This document shows positions 27,813 through 36,084 of a DNA stretch of 64,000 bases, in pieces. The position numbers were made by a program, and so were the translations under genes. The stretch is from Streptomyces blattellae (GTDB lineage Bacteria > Actinomycetota > Actinomycetes > Streptomycetales > Streptomycetaceae), in contig NZ_WJBG01000130.1 in assembly GCF_009709555.1 (NCBI RefSeq), positions 90,676-154,675 of the forward strand. The letters run 5' to 3'. Each line of letters begins with the position of its first letter. The first letter of the stretch is position 1. Under the pieces are notes generated by a model, which had not been told where the DNA came from, made no database searches, and saw only the letters and a program-made list of their open reading frames with translations.

Positions 27813-27857
27813 GACCGTCCCCTTTCCGATCACGACGATCGTGGTGATGCTCCGACG

Positions 27858-29192
27858 CTAGGAGCCGGAACGCTGCAACAACGCTGCATGCCGGACCACC
27901 TGCGGTGGGACGGCCAGGTCGGCGTCCAGTGCGTGGGCCCGGGCTGCGGCTGCCGCGCGCTGCGGCGAGGCGTCCGGCAGCCTGCGGGCGAGGGTGCGCC
28001 AGGCGGATACGTCGTCGGCTCCCCAGTCCGCGTCCACCCAGCGCCGTAGCAGCCCCGGATCGCCGCTGCCGAGCACGGCCCCGCGCAACTGCTGCTCCAG
28101 AGCCCGCCGTTGCTCCACGACGACCGGCGCCTCGGAGCGCGGCAGCAGCGGACCCCGGTAGCGGGCAAGCGCCTCGCGCGCCCGCCCCTCGGCGAGCAGC
28201 GCGGTCACGTCCCCGAAGTCGGTGCGTACGGGACCGAGCAGTCGGTACGGCCGCGAGCCGAGGAGCGCCGGACCGAGCACCGCCCGCAACCGGGTCAGCT
28301 CGGCCCGCAGCGTCGAGGCCGGCACCTCCCGCTCCGACAGGTCGGCCGCGATCCGCTCACCGGTCACTCCCCGCCCCGCCAGTGCGAGCACCACCGCGAT
28401 CTCGCTGTGCCGCGGACTGAGCCGGTGCACTCGTCCGGCCCGCTCCAGCAGGGCGCTGTCCCGCCCGAGCGCGGTCAGCCGTACGGCGGTGTCGCAGCCG
28501 TCGGAGGGCAGCACCGCCCGTCCGTCCGGGCCGAGCAGCGCCGTGGCGGGCCGGGTCCGGGCGAGTTCGGCCTCGGCCGCGAGCGCGGCGGCACGCACGG
28601 CGGCCAGCGCCGGCGGTGTGGCGATGCTGCCGCCGCCGGTGAGGTCGACGACGCCCAGCACCCGGCCGGAACCCGGGTCGCGCACGGGGGCAGCGGCGCA
28701 GGACCAGCCGTGCACGGCGGAGCTGAAGTGCTCGCCGGCGACGATCTGAACGGGCTGCCCCACCTCCAGCACGGTGCCCGGCGCGTTCGTCCCGGCCCGC
28801 GCCTCGGACCACACGGCGCCCTCGACGAAGTGCATCCGCTCGGCACGCCCCATGGCCGCGGTGTCCCCCTCGACCCACAGCAGCGTCCCGTCGGTGTCCC
28901 CGACCGCGAAGACATGTCCGTCCTCCGCGGCTCCGGCGCCGAGCAGCTCCCGGAACAGCGGGAGTACCGCGGCCAGCGGATGGCCGCGCCGACAGGCCGC
29001 CAGTTCCTCGGCGCCGCGAGTGAGCAGCGGGCTGCCGCCGTCGGGGCGTATGCCTCGGGCTGCGCACCGCTGCCACGACTCGGCGACCAACCGCCGCACC
29101 CCTGATGCGGCTCGTATGGCGGGCGACGCGGTCACGAACCGCTCGTGCGCGGCGCGCAGCGCGGACGCCGAGGGGGCGTCGGAAGCGTCCAT
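27858..29192 (-). CDS. GAF-domain transcriptional regulator of aldehyde/alcohol operon
   Basis: A 444-residue regulator resembling the acetoin/glycerol AcoR-type family without an AAA+ domain. The N-terminal region (SWQRCAARGIRPDGG; GDTDGTLLWVEGD) and a GAF domain (EGAVWSEARAGTNAPGTVLE; GWSCAAAPVRDPGSGRVLGV) bind an unknown effector. The C-terminal part (RLSPRHSEIAVVLALAGRGV, then ADLSEREVPASTLRAELTRL) is a helix-turn-helix DNA-binding region. In homologous loci these regulators activate the adjacent aldehyde dehydrogenase. The start ATG 29192 has GGGAGGTGCC just upstream. A 26-bp inverted repeat lies 64 bp upstream. Confidence 0.85.
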   Translation of the reverse strand: MDASDAPSASALRAAHERFVTASPAIRAASGVRRLVAESWQRCAARGIRPDGGSPLLTRGAEELAACRRGHPLAAVLPLFRELLGAGAAEDGHVFAVGDTDGTLLWVEGDTAAMGRAERMHFVEGAVWSEARAGTNAPGTVLEVGQPVQIVAGEHFSSAVHGWSCAAAPVRDPGSGRVLGVVDLTGGGSIATPPALAAVRAAALAAEAELARTRPATALLGPDGRAVLPSDGCDTAVRLTALGRDSALLERAGRVHRLSPRHSEIAVVLALAGRGVTGERIAADLSEREVPASTLRAELTRLRAVLGPALLGSRPYRLLGPVRTDFGDVTALLAEGRAREALARYRGPLLPRSEAPVVVEQRRALEQQLRGAVLGSGDPGLLRRWVDADWGADDVSAWRTLARRLPDASPQRAAAAARAHALDADLAVPPQVVRHAALLQRSGS

Positions 29193-29255
29193 GGCACCTC
29201 CCATGTGCCTTTCTGCCGTTCGGCCACTCAAGCCTCACCCGCGCAGGACGACGGA

Positions 29256-29281
29256 CCGCAGAGGCCGAACGGCCTCTGCGG
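29256..29281. promoter_or_regulatory. 26-bp inverted repeat containing the dormancy core
   Basis: Arms CCGCAGAGGCCG and CGGCCTCTGCGG flank AA. The centre AGGCCGAACGGCCT differs from the window's regulatory palindrome only at the outermost G/C pair. It lies upstream of the leftward GAF regulator and may be a regulator site or, on RNA, a hairpin. The next 180 bp rightward hold no clear gene; a short leftward frame ending at 29347 encodes one hydrophobic stretch (GYLAVLGVIGLVLLARHV) of unknown meaning. Confidence 0.5.
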
Positions 29282-29460
29282 CAGGGACGGTTGGACTTCC
29301 GCCGCGGCCAAGGCCACGGACCCGGCCCTTCGACCGGGCCAGGACGTCATGACCGGGCGACGGGAGTGCGACGGCCGTGGTCGACGTGCCGTGCGAGCAG
29401 GACCAGCCCGATGACGCCCAGCACCGCGAGGTATCCGCACCCGTCGGCGCACGGCCTGGC

Positions 29461-29690
29461 ACGCCTGGCGTCGTCGTGGGGTATGAGGCCGACGCCATCA
29501 CCCCGCACGCACACCCGGCCGGAGCGTGGTCGTCACGGACTCCGCCCACGTCGTGACCGACTCCGGCGACCTGGCCCGCTACCAGGAGGTGCCGCACCCG
29601 TGGCCGGACCGGGCCATCGACGACGCCGTCCGCATCCGCCCCGGCCTGACCGCCACCGGCGCCCGGCTCTTGCCCCGCCGAGGCCTGACG
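29461..29690 (+). pseudogene. Remnant of pyridoxamine-5'-phosphate-oxidase-fold protein
   Basis: Two rightward frames together match the C-terminal half of the intact gene at 59816-60268: TPGVVVGYEADAITPHAHPA, then after a one-base shift SVVVTDSAHVVTDSGDLARY and QEVPHPWPDRAIDDAVRIRP. The N-terminal half is absent. It ends against the convergent USP gene. Confidence 0.7.
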
Positions 29691-29693
29691 TCC

Positions 29694-30587
29694 TCAGCCG
29701 TGCGGCACGACCACGACCGGTGCGGCTGCGCGGTGGAGCACCTCGTGCGTCACGGGGCCGGTGTGCGGGCCGACCGCTGTGTGGCGGCGCCTGCGGCCGA
29801 GGACGACCAGCGACGCGTCGCGCGACGCCTCCGCCAGATGCGCGCCCGCCCTGCCGACCGCGGCCTCCTCGGTGACCTCCACACCTGGGAACTTCTCCCG
29901 CCACGGGCGCATCGTCTCTTCCAGGGTGCGCTGGACTTGTACGGCCGGTTCGTCGGCCTCCCCCGCCCACAGGGACGACCCCGCGCTCCAGCCGTACACG
30001 ACCCGCAGCCCGGCGCCACGCCGCGACGCGGCGTCGAACGCGAACCCCAGTACCTCGTCGCCGACTTGGTCCTGCAACTGCAGCCCGAGCACGACATCGC
30101 GGTACGGGGTGACGACGGAGGCGATCCCACCGGCGTCCGGCCGGTGTTCGCCGGCCACGTCCGCACCGGGGCGTACGAGGACCACGGGCCCCTCCGCCCG
30201 GGCCACCACCGCCAGCGCCACGGACCCGAAGAGATGCCCGGCGGCCCAGCCCGCCCCCCGCGAGCCGAGCACCAGTACCTCAGCCGACCGAGCGGCCGCC
30301 GCGAGGGCGGCCGCGGGTTGTCCGGCGAGCTTCCCGGCGGTGACCTGCAGGCCGGGGTGACGGTACGCCAGGGATGCCTCGGCTTCGTGCAGCATGCGCG
30401 CGCAGCGGTCCTCGCCGGGCAGCGGCACCGCATCCGCCGCGAACGGCTCGTAGGCGTGCGGCGGTTGCTCCCCCGCATGCACGACACGCAGCGGGACCGC
30501 CCGGAGCAGCGCCTCGCGCGCTGCCCAGTCGGCGGCGGCGAGACTCTCCGGCGAGCCGTCGAGGCCGACGGTGACGGTACGGGACAT
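29694..30587 (-). CDS. Universal stress protein, tandem UspA domains
   Basis: A 297-residue two-domain USP: VTVGLDGSPESLAAADWAAR, AEVLVLGSRGAGWAAGHLFG (domain 1), then DVVLGLQLQDQVGDEVLGFA and SLVVLGRRRRHTAVGPHTGP (domain 2). The glycine-rich nucleotide loop is partly kept in both halves. The start is ATG 30587 with GGAGGCCCGCTC upstream. A GGGACC-ACA-GGTCCC palindrome lies 58 bp upstream. Confidence 0.93.
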   Translation of the reverse strand: MSRTVTVGLDGSPESLAAADWAAREALLRAVPLRVVHAGEQPPHAYEPFAADAVPLPGEDRCARMLHEAEASLAYRHPGLQVTAGKLAGQPAAALAAAARSAEVLVLGSRGAGWAAGHLFGSVALAVVARAEGPVVLVRPGADVAGEHRPDAGGIASVVTPYRDVVLGLQLQDQVGDEVLGFAFDAASRRGAGLRVVYGWSAGSSLWAGEADEPAVQVQRTLEETMRPWREKFPGVEVTEEAAVGRAGAHLAEASRDASLVVLGRRRRHTAVGPHTGPVTHEVLHRAAAPVVVVPHG

Positions 30588-30644
30588 GAGCGGGCCTCCT
30601 TCGATGTGTGCTCCCACTCTGGTGTCCCGGGAGCAGCGGCAGGA

Positions 30645-30659
30645 GGGACCACAGGTCCC
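30645..30659. promoter_or_regulatory. DosR-like palindrome GGGACCACAGGTCCC
   Basis: Six-base arms GGGACC/GGTCCC around ACA. It closely resembles the GGGAC...GTCCC mycobacterial DosR box but with odd spacing, 58 bp upstream of the leftward USP gene. Confidence 0.5.
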
Positions 30660-30704
30660 TGAACGCAGCCGATGGGCCCGTGTGACGGCAGGTGACACAA
30701 GCGG

Positions 30705-30740
30705 CCGGGGCATCGCCGTTGCCGATCGGCGATGCCCCGG
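30705..30740. terminator. Strong hairpin between two USP genes
   Basis: A perfect 14-bp stem (CCGGGGCATCGCCG and CGGCGATGCCCCGG) with an 8-nt loop, downstream of the leftward USP gene 30932-31762. Between hairpin and gene (about 30745-30910) a leftward frame WGLGTAWARLPFVSRHRWLL followed by stop looks like the C-terminus of a lost membrane protein; low confidence. Confidence 0.6.
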
Positions 30741-30931
30741 TCCGTACGAGCCTGAGTCGTCAGAGCAGCCACCGGTGCCGGCTGACGAACGGCAGGCGTG
30801 CCCACGCCGTGCCCAGCCCCCAGACGGCCCGCGCCGACAGCCGCGAGGGCGATCAGGACGACGGCGTGGACGACGGCGTGGACGACGCCCTTTCAGGGTT
30901 CGCCGGTCATCTCACGGGTGTTCGCGGGTCA

Positions 30932-31762
30932 TCAGGTCGTCGGCACCAGCGCCACCGGGCAGTGGGAGCGGTGCAGCAGCGTGTGTGCGACGAGGCCGAG
31001 TTGTGGTCCGAGCCGGCTCGCGCGGCGGCGGGCGCCGATGACGACGACGGCGGACTCGCGCGTGGCGTCCAGCAGGGCATGGGCCGGGCCGGCGTTGACC
31101 GTGCTGGTCTCGACTCTGACGCCGGGGTGCTCCTCCTGCAACTGGGCCAGGCTGAAGCGCGGCACGGCCTCCTCGGCCCGGTCGTCCCGGGCGAGTTCTC
31201 GCTGTCCCGGGCTGGTGGCGGGGATCAGCGAGGGCAGTTCGGGGGTGATGTGCCGGTTGGTCCGGGCGTGCAGGACACGCAGGTTGACGCCGCGCCGCGC
31301 CGCCTCATGGAAGGCGTAGGCGGCCGCGTCGGTGTCGGAGTCGTTCTCCAGACCGAGCAGTACCGCGCGCCCGTTGTCGCACGGGTGGTCGCCGCGCACG
31401 ACGAGCAGGGGCCCGTGCGAGTGCGCGGCCAGCCGCAGGCTCACCGAGCCGGCCAGCAGGCCGGTGACCCCGCCGAAGCCCCGGGTGCCGACGACGGTGA
31501 GGTCCGCGTCTTCGCTCGCACGCGTCAACGCCCGTATGGCACTGCCCGTGACGGCCCTGGTCACCACCACCAGGCCGGGGTGGCGCTCGTGGACGCGGGC
31601 GGCGGCCGACGCGAGGACGGGTTCGGCCTCGTCCCGGTCGGGCACGGCGTACACGACGCGCAGTTCGGCGCCGCGCCGCGCGGCTTCCTCCGAGGCCCAG
31701 TCCAACGCCCGTACCGCGATCAGGGAGCCATCGACTCCGACGACCACATGGTGGTGAGTCAT
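30932..31762 (-). CDS. Universal stress protein, tandem UspA domains
   Basis: A 276-residue USP. Domain 1: VVVGVDGSLIAVRALDWASE and DADLTVVGTRGFGGVTGLLA, with the full G-x2-G-x9-GS loop. Domain 2: AVLLGLENDSDTDAAAYAFH and SAVVVIGARRRASRLGPQLG. It is more divergent from its neighbours than they are from one another. The start is ATG 31762 with GGGAGAGGGAGATG. A dormancy palindrome lies 100 bp upstream. Confidence 0.92.
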   Translation of the reverse strand: MTHHHVVVGVDGSLIAVRALDWASEEAARRGAELRVVYAVPDRDEAEPVLASAAARVHERHPGLVVVTRAVTGSAIRALTRASEDADLTVVGTRGFGGVTGLLAGSVSLRLAAHSHGPLLVVRGDHPCDNGRAVLLGLENDSDTDAAAYAFHEAARRGVNLRVLHARTNRHITPELPSLIPATSPGQRELARDDRAEEAVPRFSLAQLQEEHPGVRVETSTVNAGPAHALLDATRESAVVVIGARRRASRLGPQLGLVAHTLLHRSHCPVALVPTT

Positions 31763-31864
31763 CTCCCTCTCCCTCCTGTTCTGCGCTCCCGATACTCGTA
31801 CGGCCCTGGCTCCCGGGGCAGGGGCCACACGAACCCGTCGGCACGCCGTACGGCCCCTGCCGCA

Positions 31865-31878
31865 GGGCCCTTCGGCCC
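31865..31878. promoter_or_regulatory. DevR/OsdR-like site GGGCCCTTCGGCCC
   Basis: Upstream of the leftward USP that starts at 31762. A half-matching ACGCCGTACGGCCC copy precedes it at 31844-31857. Confidence 0.55.
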
Positions 31879-31902
31879 CTGCCGGGCACGTGGCGGTGGC
31901 GG

Positions 31903-32343
31903 TCAGGAGGTGAGGTCGAGGCCGTACATGCTGTGTCCGCCCACGAGTTCGCGGCCGGTCACCAGCTCGGGTTCGATGCGGACGAACACCTCCCGTGGCG
32001 AGGGCGCCCAGGAGCGCGGGCCGGTACGGGCCAGGCGCTCGTGCTCGGCCGGGTCGGTGACCACCGTGGCGGGACCGGTGACGACGACGCTCCAGCCGGA
32101 GTGCGTGGCCGCGTCGACCTCGTCGGCCTCGAAGGCGACCACCGCGCCGTCGATCGCACGCACCAGTTCCGAGCCGGCCGCGGTGCGCAGCAGTACCGCT
32201 CCGTCGGTGTCCAGGCAGAAGTTGACGGGCAGGACCGCGGGCAGCGCCCGACGCGTGTACACGATGCGGCCGACGGGCACCTTCGTCAGCAGGCGCAGGC
32301 ACTCCTGCCGCTGAAGTTCTCGGAATCCGTCGTTCCGGTACAT
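31903..32343 (-). CDS. Pyridoxamine-5'-phosphate-oxidase-fold (flavin-reductase-like) protein
   Basis: A 146-residue split-barrel protein: ECLRLLTKVPVGRIVYTRRA, LPAVLPVNFCLDTDGAVLLR, VVAFEADEVDAATHSGWSVV and VTGPATVVTDPAEHERLART follow the FMN/F420-binding family. Several members are DosR-regulated in mycobacteria; the substrate is unknown. The start is ATG 32343. A GGGCCATCGGTCCC site lies about 95 bp upstream. Related paralogs lie at 59816 and, fused to HTH domains, at 32495 and 39932. Confidence 0.9.
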   Translation of the reverse strand: MYRNDGFRELQRQECLRLLTKVPVGRIVYTRRALPAVLPVNFCLDTDGAVLLRTAAGSELVRAIDGAVVAFEADEVDAATHSGWSVVVTGPATVVTDPAEHERLARTGPRSWAPSPREVFVRIEPELVTGRELVGGHSMYGLDLTS

Positions 32344-32437
32344 GGGTCAGTCCGTCTCCCGCCTGGATGCGCGGATGCTCGGATGGGTGATGTGCGCCAT
32401 GTGCCCAATCGTCAGCCGGGCGAGGGAGATCCGCTAA

Positions 32438-32451
32438 GGGCCATCGGTCCC
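32438..32451. promoter_or_regulatory. DevR/OsdR-like site GGGCCATCGGTCCC
   Basis: Fits GGGNCNNNNGNCCC; upstream of the leftward PNPOx-fold gene starting at 32343. Confidence 0.55.
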
Positions 32452-32454
32452 GGC

Positions 32455-32494
32455 TGTGCCGGACAACGTCCCTGTTGTGCCGGACAACGTCCCG
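32455..32494. repeat. 21-bp tandem duplication containing GGACAACGTCC
   Basis: TGTGCCGGACAACGTCCC occurs at 32455-32472 and again at 32476-32493 with a TGT spacer. Each copy holds the small palindrome GGAC-AAC-GTCC. It lies between the stop of the HTH-PNPOx gene and the promoter site of the next gene. Confidence 0.8.
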
Positions 32495-33169
32495 TTACAC
32501 CGTGATCCGGCGCCCGGTGACGCCGTACGTATCGATACGCACCCACTGGTCGCGTCGGCCGCCCGCCCAGGGCCCGCTGTACGCCTGTTCGTCGAGCCGC
32601 CGCGCCTCGTCGGGGTCCGTCACGGCGCGGGCGTGTCCCCGTACCAGTACGCTCCAGCCCTGGCTGAAGGCGTCGTCGATGCGGTCGACCTCGAAGGCGA
32701 CCTGGCAGCCGGCCGCCTGCGACGGCGTGCTGCCGGGTTCCGTGCGGAAGACGACGGCGCCGTCGACGACGCTGTAGTTGACGGGGACGATGACGGGCCC
32801 GGTGACGGTGGGCACCGCGATGCGGCCGACGCCGTGCGTCGAGAGCAGGGTGCGGCACTCCCGTGGGGTCAGCTCGGTGAGGCGGGCGTGGCGAACGCCC
32901 TGGCCGGCGCCGGGCGGCAGTTCGGCGTCGCCTCCGGTGAGATCCGTGACGGTGGTGTGCAGGGCCTCTGCCAGCATGTGGAGCACGCCTGCGCCCGGTG
33001 CGGCGGTGGGGTGTTCCTCCACGTACTGGAGGTAGCCGGGGGCCATGCCCGCCCTGGCGGCCGTCTCCTCCCGGGAGAGGCCGAGCTCGGTGCGTCGCTG
33101 TGCGAGGCGGCGCCCGAGGTCGCCCACGGGGGCCGCCTGCGTCGCCCTCGACGGGACCCGATCGCCCAT
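32495..33169 (-). CDS. XRE-type HTH fused to PNPOx-fold domain
   Basis: A 224-residue two-domain protein. Residues about 16-72 are an XRE/Cro helix-turn-helix (LGRRLAQRRTELGLSREETA ARAGMAPGYLQYVE region). Residues about 95-224 are a split-barrel domain (RTLLSTHGVGRIAVPTVTGP; VIVPVNYSVVDGAVVFRTEP; SQGWSVLVRGHARAVTDPDE). The fusion suggests a DNA-binding regulator that senses flavin, F420, heme or a related ligand; this is inference. It lies 18 bp downstream of the zinc alcohol dehydrogenase gene, probably cotranscribed. A close relative with an extra DUF1918 domain is at 39932. Confidence 0.88.
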   Translation of the reverse strand: MGDRVPSRATQAAPVGDLGRRLAQRRTELGLSREETAARAGMAPGYLQYVEEHPTAAPGAGVLHMLAEALHTTVTDLTGGDAELPPGAGQGVRHARLTELTPRECRTLLSTHGVGRIAVPTVTGPVIVPVNYSVVDGAVVFRTEPGSTPSQAAGCQVAFEVDRIDDAFSQGWSVLVRGHARAVTDPDEARRLDEQAYSGPWAGGRRDQWVRIDTYGVTGRRITV

Positions 33170-33187
33170 GGCCCGTCCTTCCTCCCG

Positions 33188-34258
33188 TCAGTCCGCCCGA
33201 ACGGCGATCACGTCGTGCTGCTCCCCACCGAGGACGACCTTGAGCGCGCCGGTGTCGGCGGCCCGGGCGAAGACGTCGTAAGCCTCCTCCATCTGCTCCA
33301 GCGGGAAGGTATGGGTGACCAGCTCCGCGGTGGGCAGCCGACCGGCAGCCGCCATACGCAGCAGGGTCGGGGTGGAGCGGGTGTCGACGAGACCGGTGGT
33401 GATGGTCACGTTCTTGATCCACAGGTCTTCGAGGTGAAGTGTCGCGGGGCTGCCGTGCACGCCGACGTTGGCGACATGCCCGCCGGGCCGGACCATGCGG
33501 GTGCACATCTCGAAGCTCTCGGGGACGCCGACGGCCTCGATGACCACGTCGGCGCCCAGCCCGTCGGTGAGGTCGGCGATCAGCTGCTCGGGGTCCTCGC
33601 GGGCGTCGGCCACGGCATCGGCGCCGAGCTGCCGGGCCGCGTCCAGCCGGGCGGCGGCCAGGTCCACGGCGACGATCCGCTCGGGCGCGAACAGCCGGGC
33701 CGTTGCGATGGCCGCGAGTCCGATGGGGCCGGCGCCGACGACGGCGACGGTGTCCCCGGGCCGTACGTGCCCGTTGAGGACGCCCACCTCGTACGCGGTC
33801 GGGAAGATGTCGGCGAGCAGGACGGCGTCCTCGCCCTCCAGAGTGCCGGGCAGCGCGTGGACGGAGAGGTCGGCGTGCGGCACGCGCAGGTACTCGGCCT
33901 GGGTGCCGTCGATCAGGTGGCCGAGGATCCAGCCTCCGCCGCCCCGGCACTGGCCGTACATCGCCTTGCGGCAGTACGAGCAGCGGCCGCAAGCGGTGAT
34001 GCAGGAGACCAGGACCCGGTCCCCGGGCCGTACCGTGCGCACGTCGGCGCCGGTCTCCACGACCTCGCCGACCGCCTCGTGTCCGAGTACCGTGCCGGGG
34101 CGCACCTCGGGTACGTCGCCCTTGAGGATGTGCAGGTCCGTGCCGCAGATGGTGACGGTGTCGACGCGGACGACGACGTCGGTCGGATCCTTCAGGCCCG
34201 GGTCCGGGACGTCCTCCCAGGAGGCGTGTCCGGGACTGTGGAAGACATAGCCCTTCAT
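33188..34258 (-). CDS. Zinc-dependent alcohol dehydrogenase (MDR), dormancy type
   Basis: A 356-residue medium-chain dehydrogenase. Catalytic zinc region: VTICGTDLHILKGDVPEVRP and GHEAVGEVVETG. Structural zinc set: CITACGRCSYCRKAMYGQC. NAD motif: VAVVGAGPIGLAAIATARLF. It is closely similar in layout to the protein at 37717-38745. Homologs are part of the S. coelicolor dormancy island. It could reduce aldehydes to discard reductant under hypoxia. The start is ATG 34258 with GGAAAGGAGCGTC upstream. Three regulatory palindromes lie in the divergent region beyond. Confidence 0.93.
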   Translation of the reverse strand: MKGYVFHSPGHASWEDVPDPGLKDPTDVVVRVDTVTICGTDLHILKGDVPEVRPGTVLGHEAVGEVVETGADVRTVRPGDRVLVSCITACGRCSYCRKAMYGQCRGGGGWILGHLIDGTQAEYLRVPHADLSVHALPGTLEGEDAVLLADIFPTAYEVGVLNGHVRPGDTVAVVGAGPIGLAAIATARLFAPERIVAVDLAAARLDAARQLGADAVADAREDPEQLIADLTDGLGADVVIEAVGVPESFEMCTRMVRPGGHVANVGVHGSPATLHLEDLWIKNVTITTGLVDTRSTPTLLRMAAAGRLPTAELVTHTFPLEQMEEAYDVFARAADTGALKVVLGGEQHDVIAVRAD

Positions 34259-34374
34259 GACGCTCCTTTCCTCCTCGGTCCCCGGGACCGCAGCACCGGG
34301 GGCGAGGCAGAGGCCTGCGCGGCGCCGAAATCGCCCCACAGATCCATATTGCGGGTCGGTGCGACGTTGCGCAT

Positions 34375-34479
34375 GGGCCGGTCGGCCTCGATCGTCCAGC
34401 CGTCCAGCCGGACGGGGCCGACCCCGCGACACAGGTCCGGTCGGCCCTGCGGGACCGGGCGGGTCGGGCCGACCGGCCC
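34375..34479. promoter_or_regulatory. Three DevR/OsdR-like sites in a divergent promoter region
   Basis: GGGCCGGTCGGCCT at 34375-34388, GGTCCGGTCGGCCC at 34434-34447 and GGGCCGACCGGCCC at 34466-34479. They lie between the leftward alcohol dehydrogenase and the rightward STAS-domain gene. The spacing between the last two is 32 bp, about three helical turns. Confidence 0.65.
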
Positions 34480-34514
34480 TTCCCTCCGCCGCGGCGCAGC
34501 GGTTTCCTCGGATC

Positions 34515-34907
34515 ATGTCCGGAAACCACACCAGGTCCACGCCACCCCACTCGGTGCGGGTTGTCGCGGGAACAACCGTCGTGGAACTGCACGGCGAGAT
34601 CGACCTCTGCGCGGCACCGTCGCTGGTGAGCCGCCTGGACGCGCTGACGGCCGGGACATGCCCCGACCTGGTGCTCGACCTGACGGCCGTGTCCTTCATC
34701 GACTGCAGCGGCCTGGGTGTCCTGTGCCGGGCCCGCAACCGTGTCCTGGCCCGCCACGGCCGACTCCGCCTGGTCACGCACAGCACGCGCTTCCTGCGGG
34801 TGCTGCGCGCGGCGGGCCTGGCGGGCGTGTTCGAGATGCACCCCTGCCTGCCCGAGTCCCTGACAGCTGCGCCGCGCCCGGGAGTCGTACCCGTCGCAGC
34901 GGTCTGA
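34515..34907 (+). CDS. STAS-domain anti-sigma-factor antagonist
   Basis: A 130-residue protein with the STAS fold: TTVVELHGEIDLCAAPSLVS, then LVLDLTAVSFIDCSGLGVLC, where the Ser in DCSGLG is the expected phosphorylation site, then RLRLVTHSTRFLRVLRAAGL. Such proteins release a sigma factor by binding an RsbW-type kinase. It has a regulatory site 36 bp upstream of ATG 34515, which would link oxygen limitation to a sigma-factor cascade; no cognate kinase or sigma gene is nearby. Confidence 0.9.
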   Translation: MSGNHTRSTPPHSVRVVAGTTVVELHGEIDLCAAPSLVSRLDALTAGTCPDLVLDLTAVSFIDCSGLGVLCRARNRVLARHGRLRLVTHSTRFLRVLRAAGLAGVFEMHPCLPESLTAAPRPGVVPVAAV

Positions 34908-34951
34908 CGAGCCCACCACGGCGCTCCGGCCCCTGTCGCCCACCCCCCTGC

Positions 34952-36016
34952 CTACGCCGGGGCGACCGACGGTCCGTACGTCTCCGGGCGGTCGCTGTCG
35001 CACTCGTCAGCCTCAGCCTCCGTCCGACGCGTCGCCGGCTCACTGTCGATCACCGTGCGTGCGGGACGTCGTGGCGTCGCGGGGCCCTCGGGGCCGTAAC
35101 CGAGTCGTATGAGCATGTGGGCGTGGGCGGGCTCCGGGGCTGCGGATTCGCACAGGTCGGGCCACTCCATGGCCTGATGCAGCAGGGAAGCGCGCAGGCC
35201 GCGGGCCGCGGCGAGGAGCAGGACGCGTTCGAGGGCCTGCCCGGCGCGCAGCCAGTCGGTGCGTCGGTCGTGTTCGGTGGTCAGCAGGGCGATGGCTGGA
35301 GCCGTTTCGAAGAAACGGGCGGGAAGCCGCTGGGGACGGCGTTGCGCGGTGAAGTCGCGCATGGGAAGCCGTTCCCGGGCATCCTGCGGGCCGAGGGCCG
35401 CCCAGGGCAGACCTGTGTCGGCCGCCTCGTAGGGGTCGCCGCGCACCCAGCGGCGGCTCTCCTTCACGCGGTCGGCGTCGAGACGGTTGCGCTGTTCCGC
35501 CTGCGCGGTGAGCGCGAGCAGACGCACGGTTTCGTCAGCTTCGGGGAAGCCCAGCCACGCCCCTTCAGCGCCGGCCGCCGCCGCGAGTTCGATGCGCGGA
35601 TACGGCGGTACCGGCCGGCCGGAGAACGGGAAGCGGCTGCTGTGCCGGCGCCAGATCACCGAGTACAGCTCGGCATCGGTGCCGCGCGGGCGGCCCGCGG
35701 CGAGCTCGGTCGGACGGACGGAGGCCAGCAGGTCGGGGTCGGCCGGGCTGGGCAGCAGCCGGGTGACCGGCTCCCAGCCGAAGTGGGCCATGGCGACACG
35801 GAGGTTGAAGACCGAGGCTCCTGCCGACAGATGCAGGGCCCGTCCATCCGGGTCCGTGTACCTGAGGCCCGCACCGGGGGCCGCACGGACGTGGAAGGTG
35901 ACCGTCTCCGGTTCCAGACGGAAGCGCCACGGCTGGGAGTTGAAGATCGAGGGCGCGGCGACCGCGGCCGAGACGCAGGTCTCCAGGATCGCGGCGTCGA
36001 AGGATGTGCTGCGCAC
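34952..36016 (-). CDS. Acg-like nitroreductase-fold protein
   Basis: A 354-residue protein of the Acg family (M. tuberculosis Rv2032 type), a duplicated nitroreductase fold thought to sequester flavin. Segments: AVAAPSIFNSQPWRFRLEPE near the N-terminus, LHLSAGASVFNLRVAMAHFG, and the second-lobe GQALERVLLLAAARGLRASL followed by the helical RLGYGPEGP end. The last 40 residues are polar and variable. Acg is one of the most strongly induced DosR genes. The start is GTG 36016 with GAGAGGAGGGCACC upstream. Three regulatory sites lie in the region shared with the rightward membrane protein gene. Confidence 0.9.
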   Translation of the reverse strand: MRSTSFDAAILETCVSAAVAAPSIFNSQPWRFRLEPETVTFHVRAAPGAGLRYTDPDGRALHLSAGASVFNLRVAMAHFGWEPVTRLLPSPADPDLLASVRPTELAAGRPRGTDAELYSVIWRRHSSRFPFSGRPVPPYPRIELAAAAGAEGAWLGFPEADETVRLLALTAQAEQRNRLDADRVKESRRWVRGDPYEAADTGLPWAALGPQDARERLPMRDFTAQRRPQRLPARFFETAPAIALLTTEHDRRTDWLRAGQALERVLLLAAARGLRASLLHQAMEWPDLCESAAPEPAHAHMLIRLGYGPEGPATPRRPARTVIDSEPATRRTEAEADECDSDRPETYGPSVAPA

Positions 36017-36084
36017 GGTGCCCTCCTCTCACCCCGGAACGGTGCTGTTCTTCGAGCGTGCGCGGCCGGTCGTGGCGAGGTCAG

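Noticed and set aside
32412..35003. 863-codon leftward frame over the alcohol dehydrogenase and HTH-PNPOx region
   Set aside because: A shifted-frame shadow of two well supported genes, of low-complexity composition.
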